A DNA stretch of 64,000 nucleotides from an uncultured Gammaproteobacteria bacterium (GTDB taxonomy: Bacteria > Pseudomonadota > Gammaproteobacteria > HK1): assembly GCA_958295465.1 (NCBI GenBank), contig OY282353.1, forward strand, positions 2,657,001 to 2,721,000, read 5' to 3'. Made by a program: the position numbers and the translations under genes. Below, in pieces: positions 1 through 8,691 of the stretch (its first letter is position 1; every line of letters starts with the position of its first letter). A model generated the notes under the pieces. That model was not told where the DNA came from. It ran no database searches and worked only from the letters and a program-made list of their open reading frames with translations.

Positions 1-56
1 AGTCGTTCGGCGACGCCGCCGCCCGGGCGGTACGGGCCGTGGCGGGAGAGCGGTGA
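1..56 (+). CDS. sucC: succinyl-CoA ligase beta subunit, 3' end only
   Basis: Only the last 17 codons are inside the window; the frame begins at base 3 and reads [17 protein letters not shown] before TGA at 54-56. The assignment to the ADP-forming acyl-CoA ligase beta subunit rests on position: the stop overlaps the start of the alpha subunit gene (TGATG), the usual sucC-sucD arrangement. Because the alpha subunit could belong to either succinyl-CoA or malyl-CoA ligase, the same ambiguity applies here. Nothing about catalytic residues can be said from this stub. Confidence 0.6.
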   Translation, partial: SFGDAAARAVRAVAGER

Positions 57-931
57 TGGCCATCCTCGTCGACGCCGGCACCCGGGTCATCGGCCAGGGC
101 ATCACCGGCAGGCAGGGGACGTTCCATGCGGAGCAGTCCATCGCCTACGGCACCCGGTTCGTCGCGTGCGTGACCCCGGGCAAGGGCGGCAGCCGGCACC
201 TGTACCTCCCCGTCTACGATCGGGTCGCGGACGCGGTGGAGGCGACCGGGGCGGACGCCTCGGTCGTCTACGTCCCGCCCGAGCGCGCGGCCGATGCGAT
301 GCTGGAGGCGATCCATGCCGGCGTGAAGCTGGTGGTATGCGTCACCGAGGGGATCCCGGTGCTCGACATGGTGCGCGTCAAGCGCGCACTCGAAGGAACC
401 TCCACGACGCTCCTCGGCCCGAACACCCCCGGCATCATCACCCCCGGCGCGTGCCGAATCGGCATCATGCCCGGACTCATCCATCGGCGGGGACGGATCG
501 GCATCGTCTCGCGCTCCAGCACCCTCACCTACGAAGCCGCGGCCCAGTGCACCGCGACCGGGCTGGGGCAGAGCACCGTGGTGGGGATCGGCGCGGATCC
601 GGTGCACGGCATCGGCTTCGTCGACTGCCTGAAGCTGTTCCTCGCCGACGACGAGACGGACGGAATCATCCTCATCGGCGAGATCGGAGGCGTCGAGGAG
701 GAGGCGGCGGCCACGTTCCTCGGCGAGGCGCGTCCGTCGAAGCCGGTGGTGGGCTACGTCGCGGGCACGACGGCGCCGGCCGGCCGGCGCATGGGGCACG
801 CCGGCGCGATCATCGCGGGAGGCCGCGGCAGCGCGCGGGAGAAGCTCGATGCGCTACGCGGGGCCGGGGTGATCGTCCCCGATTCCCCGGCCGAGATCGC
901 GCGGGCGATGGCGCAGGCGTTGCGGACATGA
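56..931 (+). CDS. sucD: succinyl-CoA (or malyl-CoA) ligase alpha subunit
   Basis: A 291-aa acyl-CoA ligase alpha subunit. It begins with the CoA-binding Rossmann segment ([21 protein letters not shown]), carries GEIGG, and near the C-terminus has the phosphohistidine motif [10 protein letters not shown]. The family converts an acyl-CoA plus ADP/GDP and phosphate to the acid plus NTP, as a heterotetramer with the beta subunit just upstream. ATG at 56 overlaps the sucC stop; GTG at 53 is also possible. Two conserved spots deviate: the loop normally written GPNCPG reads GPNTPG, and SRSGTLTYE reads SRSSTLTYE, so this may be a divergent paralogue rather than the TCA-cycle enzyme. The 3' end overlaps the antisense HicB frame. 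Confidence 0.85.
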   Translation: MAILVDAGTRVIGQGITGRQGTFHAEQSIAYGTRFVACVTPGKGGSRHLYLPVYDRVADAVEATGADASVVYVPPERAADAMLEAIHAGVKLVVCVTEGIPVLDMVRVKRALEGTSTTLLGPNTPGIITPGACRIGIMPGLIHRRGRIGIVSRSSTLTYEAAAQCTATGLGQSTVVGIGADPVHGIGFVDCLKLFLADDETDGIILIGEIGGVEEEAAATFLGEARPSKPVVGYVAGTTAPAGRRMGHAGAIIAGGRGSAREKLDALRGAGVIVPDSPAEIARAMAQALRT

Positions 932-1094
932 GGCGGTTCAGCTCCAGCGCTTCGCGCAACGTCACCTCGATCGTTTCCAGCAACGCTTCCTTCGTGCGTT
1001 CCTGACAATTCACGCCGGGAACCTCCTCCACCCAGCCGATCCACCAGGAGCCGGACCGTTTCATGACGGCGGTGAACCTTTCCTTCATCGTCAT
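810..1094 (-). CDS. HicB-family antitoxin with aberrant C-terminus, no HicA partner
   Basis: From ATG 1094 (or ATG 1088) the protein begins with a clear HicB partial-RNase-H-like fold: [22 protein letters not shown], then [27 protein letters not shown]. HicB antitoxins of this kind normally stop soon after the EALE(L/M)NR helix. Here the frame runs on for about 40 low-complexity residues ([14 protein letters not shown] onward) that are simply the antisense of sucD, giving a 122-bp convergent overlap. I infer that the natural 3' end was lost when this fragment came to lie next to sucD. No HicA toxin is visible on either side, so it is an orphan and possibly non-functional. Confidence 0.55.
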   Translation of the reverse strand: MTMKERFTAVMKRSGSWWIGWVEEVPGVNCQERTKEALLETIEVTLREALELNRLMSATPAPSPARSRPGNRGRSPRPRVAHRASPARCRGLPR

Positions 1095-1261
1095 CCGGCC
1101 TCGTTTCGATAGCGTGAAATCGCCCTGGCCACCGGCGGGCATCGTTCCTGTTCCTCCTGTTTTCATGGCAACATCCCGCCGCGCCGGGGACGTACCGGCT
1201 CTGAAAACCACACGGGCTCGTCACCGGTCTTCCCGAACCGGCCCCCATCACCGGAAACCGC

Positions 1262-2998
<1,737 letters not shown>

Positions 2999-3009
2999 GG
3001 GCGGAGAAG

Positions 3010-3230
3010 GCGCAAGCACGGAGATCTTGGGGATGGAGGCGGAAAGCGCCGCGGGCTTCGGCTCCCGAAGCACCCAGGCGCACTGCTGACGACGAGCAGC
3101 GCAAGCATGGAGATCTTGGGGACGGTGGCGGAAAGCGCCACGGGCTTCGATTCCGGAAGCACCCAGGCGCACTGCTGACGGCGAGCAGCGCAAGAACGGA
3201 GACGGGAAGCGTTGCGGGCTTCGACTCCAG
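3010..3230. repeat. 89-bp tandem repeat, about 2.5 copies
   Basis: Copy 1 is 3010-3098, copy 2 is 3099-3187, and a decayed third copy runs from 3188 to about 3230. Each unit starts GCGCAAGCA(C/T)GGAGATCT and contains two short hairpins: GGCGGAAAGCGCC, and GCTTCG facing CGAAGC (copy 1) or GCTTC facing GAAGC (copy 2). The array lies directly downstream of the nuoEF stop and extends into the gap before the toxin-antitoxin pair. No coding frame makes sense through it. Confidence 0.9.
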
Positions 3231-3403
3231 CGACTTCCCTCGGGGAAATCCGGCAACGCATCACCCCCCGGCCGGCCCGAGGGGCGGTGCAGCGGTGCCG
3301 GAGGTCCCGCCGTCAGCCGGCAGGACGCCTTCGACTCGCCACAGGATCGAGATTCGTTTCGCCGGGAAACGCCGCCGGAGCGCGAGCGGGCGGCGGAACG
3401 CCT

Positions 3404-3682
3404 TCAGCCCGCCACGAGGCGGATTTCCACCCTCATGCCCACCGCCTCGGCATAGCGTTCCAGTGTCTTCAGCGACGGCTTGTGCCCGCTTTCCAGACGC
3501 GCCACCGTGGGCTGGCTCGTCCCCATCCGCGCGGCAACCTCGCTCTGGCTCATTCCGGCCCTGGTGCGCGCCTCGATGAGCGTACGGGCCAGCTTGAATT
3601 CGGGTTCGAGGGCTTCGAACTCCTTCCTGAACCCGGGGTCCTCTTTCCACTTCTTCCGAAGGTCGCCATACGGAATGGTCAT
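3404..3682 (-). CDS. HigA-like XRE antitoxin
   Basis: A 92-aa protein whose residues 35-85 are a Cro/C1-type helix-turn-helix: ARTLIEARTRAGMSQSEVAAR, then TSQPTVARLESGHKPSLKTLERYAEAVGM. Its ATG overlaps the stop of the RelE/HigB-like toxin in an ATGA arrangement. Toxin-first order with an XRE antitoxin is the HigBA/Gp49 layout. By family it should neutralise the toxin and repress its own promoter. The N-terminal 30 residues (PYGDLRKKWKEDPGFRKEFE) form the usual dimer or toxin-binding extension. Start chosen at ATG 3682 because of the coupling. Confidence 0.85.
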   Translation of the reverse strand: MTIPYGDLRKKWKEDPGFRKEFEALEPEFKLARTLIEARTRAGMSQSEVAARMGTSQPTVARLESGHKPSLKTLERYAEAVGMRVEIRLVAG

Positions 3683-4014
3683 TGCTCCAACTCCTGCATT
3701 CTGGACATGGCCGTCCGGATCGCCTCCCGCGGGGTCTTCCGGGATTTCTTGCGGAAGGCGTGCAGGATGACGATGCGCTGGTCCTTTGCGGTCACGTAGA
3801 TGGCACGGGCGATCCCGTCACGGCCCCTGATTCGCATCTCCCGGAGTTTGTCCCGGAGAGGTCTGACGCAGGGCTCGCGAACACGGTGCAGGCCGAATTC
3901 TTCGATCAAACGGATGATGTGATCGAGCTTGGCCCGCATGTCGGCCGGGAGGGAGTCGAGCTCTTCCGCAACCGTCCGGTTCAGTCGCGACGCTTGGCGC
4001 GACGCCTGACGCAA
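3679..4014 (-). CDS. HigB/Gp49-family (RelE-like) toxin, 5' end altered
   Basis: The conserved body reads LNRTVAEELDSLPADMRAKL, then IRGRDGIARAIYV and IVILHAFRKKSRKTPREAI, the phage Gp49-like HigB family of ribosome-dependent mRNA interferases. The usual start (a short beta strand of about eight residues before LNRTV) has no ATG or GTG here. The options are TTG at 4014, which gives RQASRQASRLNRT, or ATG at 3939, which would remove the first conserved helix. I infer that the 5' end was damaged where the neighbouring dehydrogenase gene was joined. The downstream XRE antitoxin overlaps by four bases. Confidence 0.65.
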   Translation of the reverse strand: MRQASRQASRLNRTVAEELDSLPADMRAKLDHIIRLIEEFGLHRVREPCVRPLRDKLREMRIRGRDGIARAIYVTAKDQRIVILHAFRKKSRKTPREAIRTAMSRMQELEQ

Positions 4015-4075
4015 CGTCCGGCCCAGTTGTTGCAGGCAGGGAGCTTTATCGAAGACCGACGAGGAGAACCAGCCA

Positions 4076-5040
4076 ATGAACCTGCCTGAACCGTCATCCG
4101 TCCAGTGCGCCGGGGTCATCGGCACCGGCACCATCGGGGCATCATGGGCCGCGTACTTTCTCGCGCGCGGCATGGACGTGCAGGCGTGGGACCCGGCGCC
4201 CGGCGCCGAGAGGGCATTGCGGAATTCGTCGCTGGCGCATGGCCGGCGCTCGACGGGCTCGGCGCGGTCGCGGACGATGCGAGCCCCGATCGTCTGAGCT
4301 TCCACACCGATCCCGCCGCGGCCGTCGCCGGCGCCGGATTCGTGCAGGAAAGCGCCCCGGAGAAGCTCGACCTGAAACGGACGCTGTACGCGGAGATCGA
4401 TGCCGCGCTGCCGGGCGATGCCGTCATGGCCAGCTCGACCTCGGGCCTGCTCATGTCGGAGCTCCAGGCAGGGTTCTCGAACGCGGCGCACTTCGTGGTG
4501 GGGCATCCGTTCAACCCGCCGCACCTCATTCCCCTCGTCGAGGTGGTGGGCGGAGCGGATACCGGCGAGGGCGTCGTCGACTGGGCCATCGACTTCTACA
4601 ACGCGCACGGAAAGAAGGCGATCCGCCTCAACCACGAAGCGCCGGGGCACCTCGTGAACCGCTTGCAGGTCGCGCTGTGGCGCGAGGCGATGGATGCGGT
4701 GCTCACCGGGCTCGCGAGCGTCGAGGACGTCGATGCCGCCCTCAAGTACGGCCCCGGTCTGCGCCTCGCGGTGATGGGTCCGTTCGAGCTGTGCCACCTC
4801 GCGGGAGGGCCGGAGGGGTTCTCCAACTTCCTCGACCACTTCGGCGACGCGCTCCAGCACTGGGTGGACGACATGCGGCCGGTCGAGCTCACACCGGAGG
4901 TGCGCGAGAAGCTGAAGGCGGCCGTCGCCGGGGCCCTCGGCGGGCGCGAATTCGCCTCCATCGCGAGCGAACGCGATACCCTGCTGCTGCCGGTGTTGAG
5001 CACGCTCGCGCGCCTGCGGCGCGAGCATGGGCTCGGTTGA
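4076..5040 (+). pseudogene. L-carnitine/3-hydroxyacyl-CoA dehydrogenase family, frameshifted
   Basis: The first 48 codons from ATG 4076 carry the Rossmann dinucleotide motif GVIGTGTIGASWAAYFLARG. From about base 4222 the homology continues in another frame (EFVAGAWPALDGLG, then ESAPEKLDLKRTL, ASSTSGLLMSEL, VGHPFNPPHLIPLVEVVGG, NHEAPGHLVNRLQ). Restoring one G in the run at 4221-4222 rejoins the two frames as ALREFVAGAWPAL and yields about 321 residues, the normal length of carnitine or 3-hydroxybutyryl dehydrogenases. HPFNPPHLIPLVE is the typical substrate-domain signature. A true null allele and a missing base in the assembly are both possible. RBS GAGGAG precedes ATG 4076. Confidence 0.8.
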
Positions 5041-5044
5041 GGCT

Positions 5045-5312
5045 GGGGGGAGCGTCCGGGGCTGGGAACCGAGGCGCAGACACGATGCCCGACCCGGGAT
5101 GCTGCCGTGTCGAGCCTGCGGGGAAGCGTCCGGAGCCGGGGAACGGAGGCACGGACGTAGAGACGGCGGCGCGAGAGATCGGGGGAAGGCGCCGGTTTGC
5201 AAGAGCGCTGCCGCGTGGCCCGGCGACGGAGCGGCCTGACTACCGGCCTCGATGGCCCCGGTGTAGACTTTCCTCCCTCCGAACCTCCGAACCGCTGAAC
5301 CGCTGAACCGCG
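5045..5312. repeat. intergenic region with imperfect direct repeats
   Basis: The 285-bp gap between the dehydrogenase and the ATPase holds an imperfect 40-bp direct repeat (5045-5084 and about 5118-5160; shared core AGCGTCCGG(G/A)GC(T/C)GGG) spaced 73 bp apart. It also holds an 8-bp microrepeat GAACCGCT present three times at 5289-5312, shortly before the next start codon. I see no gene in it. Confidence 0.6.
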
Positions 5313-5325
5313 CAAAGAGTCCGAC

Positions 5326-6975
5326 ATGACTACATCATCCGACAGACAAAATCCTGGCGAAAAGGGCCATATCGAACGCCGCCGGACGCGGGGTTCCGCG
5401 AAGGCCACGTCATCCGGCAGAAAAGATCCTGTGCTTTCGGTGGCCGATTTCGGGCCGATCGTCGAGGCGACCGTCGATCTGCGGCCGCTGACCGTCTTCG
5501 TCGGCCCCAGCAATACGGGAAAATCGTATCTCGCTATCCTGATCTATGCGCTGCATAGTTTCTTTGGAGATCGCCGGGATGCCGGGCCGTGGGGAAGGAG
5601 GCTGCCGCCGCTTCATCGTCCTCGACGGCATGGAGCCATCGAGAAGATATCGAATTTGTCGAAGGCGGAGATCGACGCCGTGTTCCGGTGGGCGGAAGAG
5701 ATATCCAGCAAAGCGGCCAGCGTTGAATCTCCGGAGAATGGAATCGATCCGATATTGCCGGAACGAGTCGCCGGCTTGGTCCGTACGATTCTCAATGCTG
5801 TCGATGGTGCAGGAAACGTATTCGACGGAGAGATCACGAGATGTTTCGGTGTCGAAAAGCCAGGAGACTTGATTCGTCGGCCGAACAGCACGAACGCCCG
5901 GATCACTCTGCGCAGGTATGTACCGGAAGCATCCGGACGCAGTCCGCCATTCGAGTACGAATTTACGATGACAAGAAGAGGATCTCGACTTGTTTCGTCG
6001 ATTTCTGCCGAGACTCCTCTGCGGATCGAATCGGCAGATCGAAAATTTTTAATGCGATTTCCATACACGGCAAAACCATCACTTCATTCTGAAGATGATG
6101 ACGACCGTGGCTTCTTCACAAGAAGATTGATCAATACCCTTACCGACTTGCTCATCCCCTGCACGGTGGGCCCGGTAAGCAGCCCCATCCATTACCTTCC
6201 CGCGGACCGCACGGGCGTGATGCACGCGCATCGAGTGGTCGTCAGCTCCCTGATCGGCCGCGCATCACGCGCGGGGCTTCGCCATGATGCACCGCTGCCG
6301 GTGCTCTCCGGGGTCCTCGCCGATTTTCTGGGACAACTCATCGAACTGGGCGATATACGCAGACGGCGTAGCAACCTCAACAGCACCCTTGCCAAGCGTA
6401 TCGAGGCCGAAATCCTGGGCGGCGCGGTTCGAAGCGAACGGTCGGAAACCGGTTATCCCTCGTTCTATTACCGGCCGGATGGATGGAACGGCGATTTACC
6501 GCTGATGAATACGTCGTCGATGGTTTCGGAGCTCGCTCCGGTGGTGCTCTATCTGCGTCACGTCGTTCAACACGGCGACGTCCTGATCATTGAAGAGCCC
6601 GAATCCCACCTGCACCCGGCCATGCAGGTGGCCTTCACACGACTGCTGGCGGCAGCCGTGCGTGCCGGGATCCGGATCATCGTCACCACCCACAGTGAGT
6701 GGGTACTGGAGGCGCTGGCCAACCTCGTGCGCTTGTCGGGAGTACCCAAGGGCAAGAGAGAGGGTATCGACGGTTCAGACCTTGCGCTCACCCCGAATGA
6801 AGTCGGTGCATGGTTGTTCAAGCCGAAGCGACGCCCCAAAGGCTCGGTCGTGGAGGAAATACCCCTCGACATGGAATCCGGCACGTTTCCGGCCGGTTAT
6901 GGCGAGATCACCGAATCCCTCTACAACGATTGGGCAAGAATTTCCAGTCGAATTATAGAGGGGCGGAGCCGATGA
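5326..6975 (+). CDS. AAA/ABC-type ATPase of a two-gene ATPase-nuclease module
   Basis: A 549-aa SMC/RecF-like ATPase: Walker A GPSNTGKS at 60-67, ABC-type Walker B DVLIIEEPESHLHP near 418-430, and an H-loop THSEW near 455. A long divergent insert of about 300 residues lies between them. The first 34 residues are basic and look disordered. The architecture is that of stand-alone AAA_15/AAA_21 ATPases found in OLD-like, Septu-like and PARIS-like defence systems, but no TOPRIM domain is present. The stop overlaps the next start as ATGA, so the two are co-translated. The middle part uses more AT-rich codons than its neighbours, suggesting transfer. Function is inferred only; I do not recognise a named system. 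Confidence 0.8.
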   Translation: MTTSSDRQNPGEKGHIERRRTRGSAKATSSGRKDPVLSVADFGPIVEATVDLRPLTVFVGPSNTGKSYLAILIYALHSFFGDRRDAGPWGRRLPPLHRPRRHGAIEKISNLSKAEIDAVFRWAEEISSKAASVESPENGIDPILPERVAGLVRTILNAVDGAGNVFDGEITRCFGVEKPGDLIRRPNSTNARITLRRYVPEASGRSPPFEYEFTMTRRGSRLVSSISAETPLRIESADRKFLMRFPYTAKPSLHSEDDDDRGFFTRRLINTLTDLLIPCTVGPVSSPIHYLPADRTGVMHAHRVVVSSLIGRASRAGLRHDAPLPVLSGVLADFLGQLIELGDIRRRRSNLNSTLAKRIEAEILGGAVRSERSETGYPSFYYRPDGWNGDLPLMNTSSMVSELAPVVLYLRHVVQHGDVLIIEEPESHLHPAMQVAFTRLLAAAVRAGIRIIVTTHSEWVLEALANLVRLSGVPKGKREGIDGSDLALTPNEVGAWLFKPKRRPKGSVVEEIPLDMESGTFPAGYGEITESLYNDWARISSRIIEGRSR

Positions 6976-7472
6976 CGTCTCCTTTGGAGCAAATCGGCGT
7001 CGATTGCGGATGCCTTGCGGAAACATGTGACAAGCAAGGGTGTGCCGTAGGGCTGGAAGGCTCACCGAGTCCGTCTCTCCTGATCGACATGGATCATCCC
7101 GATTCGCCGGCCGGAAGGGTTGCCAGACGAAGGCGCGTCAGACAGAGGGGCGCCAAGCGGTGCGACTATCTGTTCATCGGCGGGGGCGATGAGGACACGA
7201 GGCTGTACGTGGTTCCGTTGGAACTCAAGAGCAGTGGTATCAGAACCAATACGGTGTCGTCTCAGCTCCGGGCCGGTGCGAAAGTCGCTGAACGTATTGT
7301 TCCCGGATCTTCGTCCATTCGATTCGTTCCCGTTGCCGCCCATGGCGGAAAATTGCATCGAAAGCAGATCAAGGATCTGGCCAGACCCGGAATGGGTGTC
7401 CCGTTTCGGGGAGAGAAGTATCGCATCCGGTTGATACGTTGTGGCGATCCCCTGGCCGCGGTGCTTCGATAG
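6972..7472 (+). CDS. small Cys-rich ExK nuclease-like partner of the ATPase
   Basis: A 166-aa protein translated from ATG 6972, four bases inside the ATPase gene. Residues 60-110 show a PD-(D/E)XK-like pattern: D65 in KRCDYLFIG, then E84 and K86 in VVPLELKSS, followed by the helix TVSSQLRAGAKVAERI. The N-terminus has four cysteines (C12, C14, C19, C24; DCGCLAETCDKQGC) that could bind a metal. The tight coupling to an ATPase suggests an ATP-gated nucleic-acid effector. The catalytic reading is inference from spacing and motif; no exact family comes to mind. Confidence 0.7.
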   Translation: MTSPLEQIGVDCGCLAETCDKQGCAVGLEGSPSPSLLIDMDHPDSPAGRVARRRRVRQRGAKRCDYLFIGGGDEDTRLYVVPLELKSSGIRTNTVSSQLRAGAKVAERIVPGSSSIRFVPVAAHGGKLHRKQIKDLARPGMGVPFRGEKYRIRLIRCGDPLAAVLR

Positions 7473-7533
7473 TCTCTTGCCAAAAAACGATCGTCCGCGG
7501 GTTGCGGAGCATGGCGATAGAGAGGACACGGAA

Positions 7534-8415
7534 ATGACGGAAACGGCAGGACGAGCGTGGATGAACGCGGGGCTTGAAGGCAGGGTCGCCATCGTCACCG
7601 GCGCGGCCGGCGGGATCGGGCAGGAGATCGTGCGCGGCCTGCTCGGCGCGGGCGCGCGGGTCGCCGCGCTCGACGTCGACGAGGCACGGCTCGGCGCGCT
7701 GGCGGCCGGGTTCGGGGATGCGTCCGGGGCGGGACGCCTCCTCACCGCGCGTACCGACATCTCAAGCTACGCAGAGTGCGAGGAGGCAGTCGCGCACGTC
7801 CGCAGCGCCCTCGGGGGACTGCATGTCCTCGTCAACAACGGTGCGGTCGGCATGGGCGTGATCCGCATCGATCACATGACCAATCTCGTCGGGATCCACG
7901 AGATCACCTCCGAGACGTGGCAGCGGTTCGTCGCCGTGAACCTCTCCGGGGCGTGGTACATGACCCGGGCTGCAATCGACGGGCTGCTCGCGCAGCGCTG
8001 GGGCCGCATCGTGAACGTCACCACGAGCTTCTTCACCATGCTGCGTGGGAGATTCCACCCCTACGGACCGGCCAAGGCCGGGCTTGAAGCCATGTCCGCC
8101 GGTCACGCGGCGGAGTTCGAAGGCAGCGGCGTCACCGTGAACGTGGTGGTGCCTGGCGGCCCTACGGACACTCCGATGGTGCCGGAGGAAGCCGGCTTCG
8201 ACCGCGGTGCGCTGATCCCGCCGTCGGCAATGGCGCCGCCGATCCTGTGGCTCCGCTCCAAGGTGGGCGGCGCGCACACCGGGCATCGCTACGTGGCGGC
8301 GCAGTGGGACGTATCGGCCGATCCCGCGGAGGCGGTGCGAAGCTGCCGGGCCCCGATCGGATGGCCGGATCTGGCCCAAAACCCGGTCTGGCCCGGCGGC
8401 AGGCCGAAGGGTTGA
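7534..8415 (+). CDS. SDR-family NAD(P)-dependent oxidoreductase
   Basis: A 293-aa short-chain dehydrogenase. It has the cofactor motif TGAAGGIG near the N-terminus, DVDEARL at the acidic end of beta-2, NNGA (the NNAG equivalent), catalytic Ser/Thr in NVTTSFF, and YGPAK as the YxxxK active site, followed by PGGPTDTPMV. ATG 7534 is preferred because GAGG lies 8 nt upstream; the open frame extends further up without homology. The substrate cannot be told. The C-terminus (GHRYVAAQWD, then GWPDLAQNPVWPGG) is typical of SDRs annotated with sugar or hydroxy-acid substrates. It stands alone between two defence-type modules. Confidence 0.85.
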   Translation: MTETAGRAWMNAGLEGRVAIVTGAAGGIGQEIVRGLLGAGARVAALDVDEARLGALAAGFGDASGAGRLLTARTDISSYAECEEAVAHVRSALGGLHVLVNNGAVGMGVIRIDHMTNLVGIHEITSETWQRFVAVNLSGAWYMTRAAIDGLLAQRWGRIVNVTTSFFTMLRGRFHPYGPAKAGLEAMSAGHAAEFEGSGVTVNVVVPGGPTDTPMVPEEAGFDRGALIPPSAMAPPILWLRSKVGGAHTGHRYVAAQWDVSADPAEAVRSCRAPIGWPDLAQNPVWPGGRPKG

Positions 8416-8654
8416 GCCGGAGGCGCCGCCGCATCGTCCCGGTGGATGACGACCCGCGTTCGGAAAACCAATCAGCGATACGCCGAACCATAATCGCCGA
8501 CGGTGAATGAGGCGGTCATGGACCGAACGTCCACCATCACGTACTCGCCGCGTGCGTGCTTGCGGGAGGAATCGGGATCTGCTTCCCGTTCGTCCGGCGG
8601 CCGTGCTGGCCGCGCAGGTCCCGAAACAGTTGACCGGGCCGGGCTCCGGGAATC

Positions 8655-8691
8655 GTTGACGAAACAGTCAACACAAGCCAGAATCTTTCCC
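8655..8691 (+). promoter_or_regulatory. promoter and palindromic operator of the XRE-methyltransferase; likely leaderless start
   Basis: A perfect inverted repeat GTTGAC-6-GTCAAC (8655-8672) overlaps a -35 TTGACG (8656-8661). Seventeen bases later comes CAGAAT (8679-8684) as a -10 element. Transcription would begin at about 8691-8692, on the ATG itself, and no Shine-Dalgarno is seen. A half site GTTGAC also lies at 8630-8635. The gene encodes an XRE DNA-binding domain, so autorepression through this operator is the obvious reading, as with C proteins of type II restriction systems. Confidence 0.65.

Noticed and set aside
4215..4225. Programmed frameshift in the carnitine-type dehydrogenase
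   Set aside because: No slippery sequence, stimulatory hairpin or internal Shine-Dalgarno; a simple missing G explains it.
8503..8691. 63-residue N-terminal extension of the XRE-methyltransferase
   Set aside because: Unconserved low-complexity translation that would span the promoter and operator; the ATG at 8692 starts the HTH domain directly.
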